Source: Pseudotabrizicola sediminis (GTDB lineage Bacteria > Pseudomonadota > Alphaproteobacteria > Rhodobacterales > Rhodobacteraceae). From it: 64,000 nt of DNA. Location of the stretch: positions 248,001 to 312,000 of the forward strand of contig NZ_RPEM01000001.1 of NCBI RefSeq assembly GCF_004745575.1, written 5' to 3'. Under the pieces are notes generated by a model, which was given only the letters and a program-made list of their open reading frames with translations, had not been told where the DNA came from and ran no database searches. Shown in pieces: positions 7,358 through 16,949 of the stretch. The first letter of the stretch is position 1. The number at the start of each line of letters is the position of its first letter. A program made the translations under genes and the position numbers.

Positions 7358-8755
7358 TCACATGTGCAGCGCACGCCCATAAGCGTCCAGCACCGACTCG
7401 TGCATCATCTCTGACAGCGTCGGATGCGGGAAGACCGTGTTCATCAGGTCTTCCTCTGTGGTTTCCAGCGTGCGGCCGATCACATAGCCCTGGATCAGTT
7501 CGGTCACTTCCGCGCCGATCATGTGCGCCCCCAGCAGTTCGCCGGTTTTCGCGTCGAAGATGGTCTTGACCATACCCTCGGATTCACCCAGCGCAATCGC
7601 CTTGCCATTGCCGATAAAGGGGAAGCGCCCGACCTTGATGTCATGCCCCGCTTCTTTCGCCTTCGCCTCGGTCATGCCGACGCTTGCGATCTGTGGATGG
7701 CAATAGGTGCAGCCCGCGATGCTGCCCGGTTTGATGGGGTGCGGATGTCCGCCTGCAATCAGTTCTGCCACCATCACGCCTTCATGGCTGGCCTTGTGCG
7801 CGAGCCAAGGGGCACCGGCAATATCACCGATGGCAAACAGGCCCGGCACCCCGGTGCGGCAGAACTCATCCGTCACCACATGGGTGCGGTCGATCTTCAC
7901 GCCCAAAGCCTCCAGCCCGAGGTTTTCCACGTTGCCGACGATGCCGACGGCAGAAATCACCGTGTCAAAGTCATGCGTCTCGACCTTGCCGCCGACCTCG
8001 ATATGCGCGGTCACGCCCACACCCGGCTTGCGGTCCAGCTTCTTGACCGCCGCCTTTTCCATGATCTTCATGCCCTGCTTGACGAACTGCTTTTTGGCAA
8101 AAGCGGCAATCTCGGCGTCTTCCACCGGCAGGATGCGGTCCATCACCTCGACCACGGTCGTATCCGACCCCAACGTATTGAAGAACGACGCAAATTCGAT
8201 GCCGATGGCCCCGGACCCGATCACCAGCAGTTTTTTCGGCATCCGTTTGGCCACCAGCGCGTGCCGGTAGGACCAGACCAGATCGCCATCCGCCTCCAGC
8301 CCCGGCAATTCCCGGGCGCGGGCACCGGTCGCAAGGATTATGTTCTTGGCCGTCAGCTCTTCCGTGCCCTTGTCGGTCTTGACCGACACGACACCCGGTT
8401 TGGGCAAGGTGGCCACGCCCATGAACACGGTGACCTTGTTTTTCTTCATCAGATGGCCGATGCCGCCCGACAGCTGCTTGGCCACCGCGCGGCTCCGCGC
8501 CACCACGGCGGGCAGGTCATAGCCGATGCCATCCGCCTTTAGGCCGAATTCCTTGGCCCGCTCCATCAGATGAAACACCTCGGCGCTGCGCAGCATGGCC
8601 TTGGTCGGGATACAGCCCCAGTTCAGGCAAATGCCGCCCAGGTTCTCGCGCTCGATGATTGCCACCTTCAGGCCCAGCTGGCTGGCGCGGATCGCCGCCA
8701 CATAGCCGCCGGGGCCTGCGCCCACCACGATCACATCAAAGCTCGAAACTGCCAT
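7358..8755 (-). CDS. lpdA: Dihydrolipoyl dehydrogenase (E3)
   Basis: This is the 465-residue flavoprotein E3, which reoxidises dihydrolipoamide with NAD in pyruvate, 2-oxoglutarate or branched-chain dehydrogenase complexes and the glycine cleavage system. The FAD-binding GAGPGGYVAA sits at residues 12-21. The redox disulfide is C43-LNWG-C48, followed by IPTKA. An NAD-binding GSGAIGIEFAS and the C-terminal active-site HPTLSE are present. A strong Shine-Dalgarno (GGGAGGGA) precedes the start. No E1 or E2 gene is adjacent, so it may serve a complex encoded elsewhere. Confidence 0.95.
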   Translation of the reverse strand: MAVSSFDVIVVGAGPGGYVAAIRASQLGLKVAIIERENLGGICLNWGCIPTKAMLRSAEVFHLMERAKEFGLKADGIGYDLPAVVARSRAVAKQLSGGIGHLMKKNKVTVFMGVATLPKPGVVSVKTDKGTEELTAKNIILATGARARELPGLEADGDLVWSYRHALVAKRMPKKLLVIGSGAIGIEFASFFNTLGSDTTVVEVMDRILPVEDAEIAAFAKKQFVKQGMKIMEKAAVKKLDRKPGVGVTAHIEVGGKVETHDFDTVISAVGIVGNVENLGLEALGVKIDRTHVVTDEFCRTGVPGLFAIGDIAGAPWLAHKASHEGVMVAELIAGGHPHPIKPGSIAGCTYCHPQIASVGMTEAKAKEAGHDIKVGRFPFIGNGKAIALGESEGMVKTIFDAKTGELLGAHMIGAEVTELIQGYVIGRTLETTEEDLMNTVFPHPTLSEMMHESVLDAYGRALHM

Positions 8756-8830
8756 TCGTCCCTCCCTGGAAAAAGTGGTTTACCCTTAAACTATTCCTGA
8801 AACCCGAGCAACAAAGCTGACGCCCCGCCC

Positions 8831-9418
8831 CTATGCGCCAGACGCATGGCTGTCGCGCAGCTGGGTGACGATCGCCATATAGCCACCTTCGGTCAGGAAC
8901 GCCGTCTCTTCCGGCGTGCTTTCGCGCTCCAACGCGGCGTTGCGGAACGGAAAGCGGCCAAAGCGCAGGATGATCTCGCGATGCGCGCGGGCGTGCAGCA
9001 GCAGCTCGGCGTCGTCCTCCATCCGCGTCGCCATCAGCGATACCGCCAGATCCTGATCGGCGATGTCTTCGGAATGCTCGAACGGCATGTAGAAAAACTG
9101 CCGTTCAGGCACCGGTGCCTGCATGTCCCACCCGGCATCGAGCGCACGGCGGGCGGCATCACGGGCGCGCGGGTCATTGGCAAAGGCCGCTGCCGTGCCC
9201 CGATGGATGTTGCGCGAAAACTGGTCGGCCACGATCAGATAGGCCAACGTGCCAACCACACCGTCCACCCAATGCTCCAGCCCGTCATCGTTCAACGCCT
9301 CCCATAATGGGCCAAAGCGGAACGCGCAGGCATCGTCAATCTCTTCGCTGCCCTTGTACCAGCCTTCGGGGCCAATCTCGCCCAGCCAAAAATCCAGAAC
9401 CTCTACCGGATCAGACAT
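8831..9418 (-). CDS. DUF924 family protein
   Basis: A 195-residue cytosolic protein of the DUF924 family (alpha-helical, TPR-like fold in known structures; function unknown). Conserved features include VLDFWLGE near the N-terminus, the central DQFSRNIHRGTAAAFANDP and FFYMPFEHSED. I place the start at the ATG preceding SDPVEVLDFW (9416-9418), after a G-rich ribosome-binding site. The longer frame to 9454 would add 12 residues that do not resemble the family. It is a single gene on the minus strand between lpdA and an MFS gene. Confidence 0.85.
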   Translation of the reverse strand: MSDPVEVLDFWLGEIGPEGWYKGSEEIDDACAFRFGPLWEALNDDGLEHWVDGVVGTLAYLIVADQFSRNIHRGTAAAFANDPRARDAARRALDAGWDMQAPVPERQFFYMPFEHSEDIADQDLAVSLMATRMEDDAELLLHARAHREIILRFGRFPFRNAALERESTPEETAFLTEGGYMAIVTQLRDSHASGA

Positions 9419-9469
9419 GCCGCCCCCCTGTTTTATGTCAGCCTGACAGGCCAATCCCGGAAAGGCAAA

Positions 9470-10723
9470 TCAGTTCCGTGCCTTGCTTTGCTGCGCATCT
9501 TCCGCCTCGACCATGGCGGCGGTCTCTACCGCCACAATCGACGCGGTGGGTGACACCGGCGTATACCCCGAGGTCACTTGCGGCGTTTCGCGGCGCTGGG
9601 TCATCCGCCAGCCGGCATAAAGCGCCAGAACTGCGAACAGAATGCCCATGAACAGGAAAAACCCCGACGACCCGATCGCCCCCATCATCCAGCCGGTGAT
9701 GACCGGGCCAGAGATCGCCCCCAAGCCGTTGATGAACATCAACCCGGCCGAGGCGGCGGCCATGTCGGTCTTGTCCAGATAGTCGTTCACATAGGCCAGC
9801 AGCAGTGAATAGAGCGGGTTGGATACCCCGCCACAGACCGCGCCCACCCCGACCAGCACCCAGAACGGCGGGTCAAAAATCACCGGGATCATCAGCACCA
9901 CCGCCCCCAGAACCGCCAGCCACAACACCACAATGCGGCGGTCAATCCGGTCCGACAGCCAGCCAATGGGGTATTGCAGTACCAGCCCGCCAACATAGAT
10001 CGCCGAGACAAAAATGGTCAGATCCGCAATGCTCAGCCCCGCCTGTGTGCCCCAGACCGCCGCCATCCCGAACTGCGCCGAAAACACGCCCCCCAGCAGG
10101 AACATGCCGACACAGCCCAAGGGCGATGCCTCATACAACCGGCGGAACGACATCGGCTTGGTCGATTCAAACGCCGGGGCCGGGCTGGCCGACAGCAGAA
10201 TCGGGGTAAAGGCCAGCGACACCAGCACCGAAGGGATGACAAACAGGATATAGCCCGAAGGGTCGCCCACGTTCAGAAGCAGTTGCGCCGCGATGATCCC
10301 GATCATCTGCACGATCAGGTACAAGGACAGCGCCTGACCGCGGTTTTCATTGGTGGACGCGTTGTTCAGCCAGCTTTCGGTGGCAATATACACGCCCGAG
10401 AACGAAAACCCGATCAACACCCGCAGCGCCGCCCAGGCCATCCAGTCGGGGGCGGCGGCATAAAGGATCAGCACCGCCGAAATCATCGACCCCAGCGCCG
10501 CAAACACCCGCACATGCCCGACCCGGCGGATCATCTCGGGGGCCAGACGGCTGCCGAACAAAAAGCCCACGAAATAGGCCGACATCACCAGCGACATCTG
10601 GAAGGTGGTGAACTCTTCGATCCCGCCCCGGATGCCCAGCAGCGTGCCCTGCATGCCATTGCCCAGCATAAGAAGGCCAAGCCCGAGCAAAAGCGCCCAG
10701 GTGTTGCGCAGAACGGTCAGCAT
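9470..10723 (-). CDS. MFS transporter
   Basis: A 417-residue polytopic membrane protein of the major facilitator superfamily with about 12 helices. The loop signature GSRLAPEMIRRVGHVR follows helix 2 and the repeat form GWLSDRIDRR follows helix 8. The hydrophilic C-terminal tail of about 40 residues is probably cytosolic. It resembles the YcaD-like group of carriers whose substrates are unknown. It is not clearly related in detail to the other MFS gene at 6110-7270. Confidence 0.82.
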   Translation of the reverse strand: MLTVLRNTWALLLGLGLLMLGNGMQGTLLGIRGGIEEFTTFQMSLVMSAYFVGFLFGSRLAPEMIRRVGHVRVFAALGSMISAVLILYAAAPDWMAWAALRVLIGFSFSGVYIATESWLNNASTNENRGQALSLYLIVQMIGIIAAQLLLNVGDPSGYILFVIPSVLVSLAFTPILLSASPAPAFESTKPMSFRRLYEASPLGCVGMFLLGGVFSAQFGMAAVWGTQAGLSIADLTIFVSAIYVGGLVLQYPIGWLSDRIDRRIVVLWLAVLGAVVLMIPVIFDPPFWVLVGVGAVCGGVSNPLYSLLLAYVNDYLDKTDMAAASAGLMFINGLGAISGPVITGWMMGAIGSSGFFLFMGILFAVLALYAGWRMTQRRETPQVTSGYTPVSPTASIVAVETAAMVEAEDAQQSKARN

Positions 10724-10915
10724 AGTGCAGGCTTCCTTTGGTCAGTGCGGTCAATCTAGGCGGCTGGCATGAAAAAGTCATGTCGAAGTCGCCACCCTGC
10801 GCAGAAAGCGGCCTTTGCGACACCCACCGCGCAAACACAAGCGACAAAGCCGTGTGCCCCCTTCCCCCCGGTGCGAGACGTGGGGGGATAGGCGCGCGCG
10901 CCTTGCCGCCAGCCG

Positions 10916-11947
10916 CTAGGGCATCAGCAAGGACGCATCGCCATAGCTGAAGAACCGGTACTTCCCCGCGATGGCATGGGCGTAAATCCGGTCCATCCGG
11001 TCCTTGCCCATCAGGGCCGACACCAGCATCAGCAGCGTTGATTTCGGCAGGTGGAAATTGGTCATCAGCGCGTCTGTCGCGTGAAACACGAACCCAGGAT
11101 AGATGAAGATATCCGTCGGCCCCTTCCAAGGCTCTACCCGGCCAGACCGCGCCGCCGTCTCGATCAGGCGCAGCGCGGTGGTGCCGACCGGGATCACCCG
11201 GCCCCCCGCCGCCTTTGTCGCGTTGATCTGATCGGCGGCCTCGGCGCTCACCTGCCCCCATTCGGCGTGCATCCTGTGGGTCGTCACATCCTCGACCTTG
11301 ACCGGCAGAAAGGTCCCCGCGCCAACATGCAGCGTCACTTCGGTGAATGCGACCCCCTTGGCACGCAGCGCCTCCAGCAGCGCGGCATCGAAATGCAGGC
11401 TGGCAGTCGGGGCCGCCACGGCACCCTTGTGGCGGGCAAACACGGTCTGATAATCGTCATCATCCTGCGCATCGGGCGCACGTTTCGCGGCGATATAGGG
11501 CGGTAGGGGCATGGCCCCCGCCTGCGCCAGAGCCGCGTCGAAATCATCCCCGGTCAGGTTGAACACCAGCCGCAGATCGGTGTCGGATTTCTCAGCAACC
11601 GTCGCCGACAGCATGGGCGAGAACACAATCTGTTCCCCCACCGCCAGTTTGCGCAGCGGCTTTGCCATTGCCCGCCAGCCGTCCGACGCAGGTTCCATCA
11701 GCGTGATCTCGACCCGCGCCACCGCCGCACCGCGCTGCCGCTGCCCGGACAGCCGCGCCGGAATGACGCGGGTGTTGTTCAGCACCAGCCGGTCGCCGGG
11801 GCGGAACACGTCAATCAGATCGCGCACATGCAGATCGCGGATGGTGCCCCCTTCGGCCAGCAAGAGGCGCGCAGAGGTGCGCGGCCGGGCGGGCCGGGTG
11901 GCGATCAGCCCCTCGGGCAGGTCGAAGTCGAAGTCAGCAAGTTTCAT
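10916..11947 (-). CDS. queA: tRNA preQ1(34) S-adenosylmethionine ribosyltransferase-isomerase
   Basis: QueA (343 residues) transfers the ribosyl part of S-adenosylmethionine to preQ1 at tRNA wobble position 34, forming epoxyqueuosine. Family motifs are present: [16 protein letters not shown] at the N-terminus, [44 protein letters not shown] and [17 protein letters not shown] chose the ATG at 11947, which has an AGGG ribosome-binding site, over the in-frame TTG one codon upstream. It starts 13 bases after the large AsmA-like gene and is probably cotranscribed with it. Confidence 0.95.
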   Translation of the reverse strand: MKLADFDFDLPEGLIATRPARPRTSARLLLAEGGTIRDLHVRDLIDVFRPGDRLVLNNTRVIPARLSGQRQRGAAVARVEITLMEPASDGWRAMAKPLRKLAVGEQIVFSPMLSATVAEKSDTDLRLVFNLTGDDFDAALAQAGAMPLPPYIAAKRAPDAQDDDDYQTVFARHKGAVAAPTASLHFDAALLEALRAKGVAFTEVTLHVGAGTFLPVKVEDVTTHRMHAEWGQVSAEAADQINATKAAGGRVIPVGTTALRLIETAARSGRVEPWKGPTDIFIYPGFVFHATDALMTNFHLPKSTLLMLVSALMGKDRMDRIYAHAIAGKYRFFSYGDASLLMP

Positions 11948-11960
11948 CAAAGGCCCTGTG

Positions 11961-14900
11961 TCAGTTGGACCGCGGCAGCATCGGTGCCGGGCGGCGGAAA
12001 ATCTCGCGGAACATGCCCGGCGTCAGAATCGACAGCGGGTTCACACTTACCTGCGGCGCGTCTGCCGTGCCGGTCAGTGCATAATTGAACCCGAACACCC
12101 CTTCGCCCGGCCGCGTCAGCACCGCGCCGATGCCATTGACCAGATAGATCGGCGACACAACCCCCTGCAAGGCCAGCCGTTTGCTTTGCGTCCCATAAAG
12201 CCCCGCAAGCGACACGCCCAGACTGGCCCCCATCGCCGAGCCTTGGGTGATCTCGATTGCCCCCGGTGCAATCAGGAAATCAGCCTCTACCGTGCTGAAG
12301 GCGATGCCCTCGCCGTTCAGCTGTTCCAGCAAGCCGACGACGGATATGGCCGACAGCAATTCCGCCAGCACATTGGCATCGCGCACGCGCACCTGCGCGA
12401 TGTCAGCCCGCCCGATATAGACGCCCTTTTGTGCCTGCGGGGTCAGCCGCAGATCCAGAGCACCGCCCCCGGCCGACTTGAATATCCCCGCCGCCCGCAA
12501 AGCTGCCCCGGCATCGGCCGATTGCAGCCGCACCGCCGTGCCGTGGCGCGACGGCACCACCGCGCCACTGACCGGGGCCGCGCCGTTGATGCTGGCGCGG
12601 AAGCTGCCGTTCAGCCCGCCGCGCTGCGACAGATCACCGCGAAACCCGGTCAGGGCAATACCGTCGGTGACAATCAGCCGGTCAAGGCTCAGCGACAGCG
12701 CGCCGGGGGCCTGCCCCTGCCCGCCGCCCTGCCGTCCACCCGCCGGGGCCTCGAACCGGCGCAGATCCACCGTGCCGCCGGTCACCGCCACATCGGGCGC
12801 GCGCCCTGCACCCCGCCCAGTCAGCGTGACGGCCCCGGTCAGCCAGCCGTTCAGCCGGACAGGGTCAAACCGCGCCTCCTGCAATCCGCCGCCTGTGGCC
12901 AGCGTGATCGCACCTTCGGCCTCCAGCCCGCCGCCCTTCACCACCAGCCGGGTGATCTGCGGCACCGGGCCCAGCACCGCCTCTACCTCCAGTAGTCCGC
13001 TGTCGCCTGCGCGCTTGGTCCAGCCCACATCGGGCAGGCGCAGCCCGATGCCGGCCAGATCGGACGTCAGCCGCAAGCGTCCCGGCGCATCGCGCGTCAG
13101 ATCAATCGCCACATCGGCGCTACCCGCCCCGCTGACCATGCCCTGCGGCAAGCCCAATCCGAATTCGGCCACCGTCTCCGGCGACAGGGACGCCGTGCCC
13201 TCGATCCGGCTTTTGCCACGCTGATCGGGGCCAAAGCCTTGGGTAAAGGCCACGTCGAACGGCACCTGACCAATCCGCCCCGGCCCTTCGATCCGCAGGC
13301 CGGTGGGGTCGGCGGTCAGGGCCAGCCCCTCGGCGGTGATCGTCCGGCCCGGCACCAGCACATCGGATGACAGGCCAAGGATCTGTCCGGTCACCGCATA
13401 ATCCACATCCTCCAACTCCACCCGCCGCACCAGCGGCAGCGACAGCCGCGTGTCCATCACCGCCCGTCCCTGCCCCAGATCGGGGCCGCGCCCGGCCTTG
13501 GTCATGAAGCCAAAGGGCGGCAGATCCAGCAGCGACAGCGCAGCGGTAAGCGAGCTTTCGGTGCGCAGCCGTATATCCGCCCGCGCCGGTTTTGCGGTGA
13601 CATCGGGCACAGAAAACACCGATCCTGTCGCGTCAATCTGGCCCCCCGAAGGCGCATCCACCGTGCCGCCATCCAGCACCACCGTATAGGCGGTGCCTTC
13701 GATCGACGACCGCCCCCGCCCATTGCGGATCGGCGGCAGGGTGCGCAGGAACCGCACTTCGGCCTCGTCGAATTCGTAACCAAGCGCCAGCCGCGGCTCG
13801 GCCCCCGGCGTGATGCGCAGGGCCGCCTTCACATCGGTCAGCAGGCCCTGCGCCACGTTCTGCCCCACCCAGTCGCGGGTGCGGGGCACCGCACTTTTGG
13901 GCCAGATCTGCAGCAGCCGGTCATGCGCGATGGCATCCAGCGTCAGATCCAGCGCCACCTGCCAGCCTGCCGCCAGTGCCTCGACCCCGCCCGCCAGTGT
14001 CAGCCGCCGCCCGGTTTCCTCGATCAAGGAAACTTGCCCGATTTCCAGCCGGAACGGGTCCAGCGTTAGCCGCGCATCCATCGCGCCAGCCGAAAAGCGC
14101 AAGGGTCGGTCGAACAGACCTTCGGGGTCGATCTGCGCGTCGGAAATCTGCACCTGACCCAGAAAGCCCGCGGGCAGGCGCTGTCCCAGTGGCCCGGTCA
14201 GAATGTCGCCCGCATCGCCCAGCAGATAGGAATGGCCCGAGGCCTTCAGCCGCAGCGTCGGCCCTTCGACCGACAGATCGCCGATCATCACCCGGCCCCG
14301 CGCCGGGTCATAGCCAAGGGTCAGCGCCGCCCCGTCAAAGCCGATGGCTTTCGTGGCAGGGTCAGGTTGCAACGCCCCTGCCCCCAAGGCCATCTGCGCG
14401 CTCAGCGCTGTCAGCCCTTCGGCAGTCAGCTCCGCCGAGATCTGGCCCGAAATCGGCGCGTCCAGCACCCCAAGCACCCCCAGCACCGGGGTCTGCGCCG
14501 CAATATCCGCCGCCGCCACACCATCGACCGTCGCCGAAACCCGCAGCACCGCCTGCCCCTTGGGACGGATCATCGTGACCAGCGCCTGCGCCGGGGCACC
14601 GCTGTCCGACGCCAGCGACAGTCCGATTTCTGCCGCCAGCACATCGGCGCGGTTTTCCAGCGTGATCCTGCCATCGCCCACCGTCCATGTCCGGTTCAGC
14701 CGTGCGTCGATCAGCGTCAGGCTGGCCCCCTGCGCCTCGATCCGGCGCAGCCGTGACAACAGCGGCGCCTCCAGCGCCCGGTCGATCTGGGCGAACAGAT
14801 CGCTCAGGCTGCTGATCGGGGGGGCCGCACCCGTGCCGATCTGCAGGTCCAGACTGCCATCTGCCCGCCGCTTCAGCACCACTGCCCCGCCAATGATCCG

Positions 14901-15347
14901 CAAAGACGCCGGGCGCAAAACCCTTTCACTCATAAGGGCTTGGGCGTCAAAATTCATCCGCAGGTCGGGCAGCGCCATCACCGTGTTGCCCGGCCCCTGC
15001 AACAGCCGCAGATCCTCCAGCCGCAGGCGTGGCGTCCAGTCCGGGTCCAGCATGATTTCAATGCCGCCGACAGACACCGCCGCGCCGGGCAGCGCATCTT
15101 GCAAGGCGGCGTTGGCGCGGGTCTCGATCTCGGCCACGGTCCAGACCGGCAGGCGGATCGGCTTGCCGGTCAGCGCCAGCACCGCCAGCAGCGACAGGGC
15201 CGCCACCACCGCCAGCACCAGCACCGACACCAGCCCCGTGCGTCCCGCCCGGCGCAGGGGCGAGCGTGGCAAGCCCGGGCGCGGCTGCGGGGCACCTGCA
15301 CCCGTATCCCCCGCCACCGGCTTGTCCTGCGCTGACAGGTCTGTCAT
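11961..15347 (-). CDS. AsmA/YhdP-like large envelope protein
   Basis: An 1128-residue protein with one N-terminal membrane anchor (about residues 38-60) and a very long, beta-rich periplasmic region. It has the DUF3971 type of middle and an AsmA-like C-terminal region. Proteins of this group (YhdP, TamB, YdbH) form hydrophobic grooves thought to carry phospholipids from the inner to the outer membrane. That role is family knowledge; here it is inferred from architecture and length. It is divergent from bcp and probably heads an operon with queA. It does not carry the TamB C-terminal signature that I could recognise, so YhdP-like is the better call. Confidence 0.82.
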   Translation of the reverse strand: MTDLSAQDKPVAGDTGAGAPQPRPGLPRSPLRRAGRTGLVSVLVLAVVAALSLLAVLALTGKPIRLPVWTVAEIETRANAALQDALPGAAVSVGGIEIMLDPDWTPRLRLEDLRLLQGPGNTVMALPDLRMNFDAQALMSERVLRPASLRIIGGAVVLKRRADGSLDLQIGTGAAPPISSLSDLFAQIDRALEAPLLSRLRRIEAQGASLTLIDARLNRTWTVGDGRITLENRADVLAAEIGLSLASDSGAPAQALVTMIRPKGQAVLRVSATVDGVAAADIAAQTPVLGVLGVLDAPISGQISAELTAEGLTALSAQMALGAGALQPDPATKAIGFDGAALTLGYDPARGRVMIGDLSVEGPTLRLKASGHSYLLGDAGDILTGPLGQRLPAGFLGQVQISDAQIDPEGLFDRPLRFSAGAMDARLTLDPFRLEIGQVSLIEETGRRLTLAGGVEALAAGWQVALDLTLDAIAHDRLLQIWPKSAVPRTRDWVGQNVAQGLLTDVKAALRITPGAEPRLALGYEFDEAEVRFLRTLPPIRNGRGRSSIEGTAYTVVLDGGTVDAPSGGQIDATGSVFSVPDVTAKPARADIRLRTESSLTAALSLLDLPPFGFMTKAGRGPDLGQGRAVMDTRLSLPLVRRVELEDVDYAVTGQILGLSSDVLVPGRTITAEGLALTADPTGLRIEGPGRIGQVPFDVAFTQGFGPDQRGKSRIEGTASLSPETVAEFGLGLPQGMVSGAGSADVAIDLTRDAPGRLRLTSDLAGIGLRLPDVGWTKRAGDSGLLEVEAVLGPVPQITRLVVKGGGLEAEGAITLATGGGLQEARFDPVRLNGWLTGAVTLTGRGAGRAPDVAVTGGTVDLRRFEAPAGGRQGGGQGQAPGALSLSLDRLIVTDGIALTGFRGDLSQRGGLNGSFRASINGAAPVSGAVVPSRHGTAVRLQSADAGAALRAAGIFKSAGGGALDLRLTPQAQKGVYIGRADIAQVRVRDANVLAELLSAISVVGLLEQLNGEGIAFSTVEADFLIAPGAIEITQGSAMGASLGVSLAGLYGTQSKRLALQGVVSPIYLVNGIGAVLTRPGEGVFGFNYALTGTADAPQVSVNPLSILTPGMFREIFRRPAPMLPRSN

Positions 15348-15474
15348 CGCGCCTGTGCCCTTCCGCCCAATACCGGTCCCTCATATCCAGTTGTCGCCTG
15401 GACTTGCCTTTATCTTCGCGGATCGGCAACTAAAACGCAAAGAATAGTGACCCGCAAGGCAAGGAGCCGCTGAG

Positions 15475-15948
15475 ATGACCGCCCAGATCCCCGAAACAGG
15501 AACCACCGCCCCCGATTTCACCCTGCCGCGCGACGGGGGAGAGACTGTCACCCTGTCCGCCTTCCGCCCCGGCAAGGTGGTGCTGTACTTCTACCCAAAG
15601 GACGATACCCCCGGCTGCACGCTGGAAGCGCAGGATTTCACCGCCCGCGCGGCAGAGTTTGCCGCCGCCGGCACCACTGTCATCGGCATCAGCAAAGACA
15701 GCGTGAAGGTGCATGACAAGTTCACCAAAAAGCACGGGCTGCAGATCATCCTGGCCAGCGACGAGGCAGGCCAGACCTGCGAGGATTATGGCGTCTGGGC
15801 CGAGAAAAGCATGTATGGCAAGACCTACATGGGCATCACCCGCGCGACATTCCTGATCGACGGTCAGGGACAGATCGCGGAAGTCTGGCCCAAGGTCAGC
15901 GTCAAGGGCCATGCCGATGAGGTGCTGGCCGCAGCGCAAGCGCTGTGA
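15475..15948 (+). CDS. bcp: Thioredoxin-dependent peroxiredoxin (BCP/PrxQ family)
   Basis: This 157-residue enzyme reduces hydrogen peroxide and organic hydroperoxides in the cytosol. The peroxidatic cysteine is C48 in DDTPGCTLEAQDF. The resolving cysteine found five residues later in E. coli Bcp is absent here (Q53). The only other cysteine is C102 (GQTCEDYG), which is either the resolving residue or unrelated. A strong ribosome-binding site (AAGGAG) precedes the start. The stop overlaps the next start by four bases (GTGATGA), so the two genes are translationally coupled. Confidence 0.94.
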   Translation: MTAQIPETGTTAPDFTLPRDGGETVTLSAFRPGKVVLYFYPKDDTPGCTLEAQDFTARAAEFAAAGTTVIGISKDSVKVHDKFTKKHGLQIILASDEAGQTCEDYGVWAEKSMYGKTYMGITRATFLIDGQGQIAEVWPKVSVKGHADEVLAAAQAL

Positions 15949-16769
15949 TGACCAGCCTTGCCGAGCGGGCCGTTCAGGTGCTGACCACCGCTGACGGGCG
16001 CGCAAAGGCGGCGCTGTCGCGGGCCCACGCCGCCGACTGGGTGGCGGCGCGGGCGGCGGGCACGCCTTTGCCCATCGGCAAGGCCACGCCGCCTGATGCG
16101 CCTGCCCGCCCCGCCACACCCGAACTGCTTGACCCGCGCGACGTGCCCCGCCGCAGGCCCGGCTCGCCCACCGGGCGCATCGCCCTGCTGCATGCGGTGG
16201 CGCATATCGAACTGAACGCGGTTGATCTGCACTGGGACATCATCGCGCGGTTCACCGATCATCCGATGCCGCTGGGGTTCTATGATGACTGGGTGAAGGC
16301 GGCGGATGAGGAGTCCAAGCATTTCAACCTGATGTGCGATTGTCTTGAAGCGCTGGGCAGCCACTACGGCGCCATGCCCGCCCATGCCGGCATGTGGCGC
16401 GCGGCCTCTGACACCGCCCATGACCTGCATGGCCGTCTGGCCGTGGTGCCCATGGTGCTCGAAGCGCGCGGGCTCGATGTGACCCCCGGCATGATCGAGG
16501 TGTTTCGCAAGGCTGGCGAGGCCGGACCGGTGGCGGCGCTGGAGGTGATCTATGCCGAAGAGGTCGGCCATGTCGCCTATGGCTCCAAATGGTTCAACTG
16601 GCTCTGTGGTCGCGAAGGGTCTGACCCCAAGGACGTTTTCCACCGCCTTGTGCGCCACTATTTCCACGGCACCCTGAAACCGCCCTTCAACGAAGAAAAG
16701 CGCGCCGATGCCGGTCTGCCGCCCGATTTCTACTGGCCCCTGACAGAAATCGCCCCAAAACAACTCTAG
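15945..16769 (+). CDS. DUF455 ferritin-like protein
   Basis: A 274-residue member of the DUF455 family, which has a ferritin-like four-helix fold. Carboxylate/histidine motifs expected for a di-metal centre are visible: LHAVAHIELNAVDLHWD, ADEESKHFNLM and YAEEVGHVAYGSKWF. Biochemical function is unknown; members are sometimes compared with di-iron tRNA hydroxylases. It overlaps the bcp stop by four bases, suggesting co-expression with a peroxide-reducing enzyme. Confidence 0.9.
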   Translation: MMTSLAERAVQVLTTADGRAKAALSRAHAADWVAARAAGTPLPIGKATPPDAPARPATPELLDPRDVPRRRPGSPTGRIALLHAVAHIELNAVDLHWDIIARFTDHPMPLGFYDDWVKAADEESKHFNLMCDCLEALGSHYGAMPAHAGMWRAASDTAHDLHGRLAVVPMVLEARGLDVTPGMIEVFRKAGEAGPVAALEVIYAEEVGHVAYGSKWFNWLCGREGSDPKDVFHRLVRHYFHGTLKPPFNEEKRADAGLPPDFYWPLTEIAPKQL

Positions 16770-16949
16770 GCAGAGCAGCAAAATAGGCGGGAACTCGCCG
16801 ATCTGGCGACCAAACCGGCGGGTTGGCGGCACCCTACGGTCAAAATTGTTGCGGGATTGTAAACCGATGGCTAATCAGAAAGTGCTTGCCCCCCGCATGG
16901 GAGGAGCGGGCATTCGCCCTTCCTGTCTCTCACGAACGGAACGCCAGCA

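Noticed and set aside
10768-10890. 40-codon frame starting MKKSCRSRH between an MFS gene and queA
   Set aside because: No ribosome-binding site, no hydrophobic or conserved segment; composition looks like random intergenic DNA.
10891-10902. GGCGCGCGCGCC palindrome as the queA terminator
   Set aside because: Self-complementary without a loop or T-run; probably chance in GC-rich intergenic DNA.
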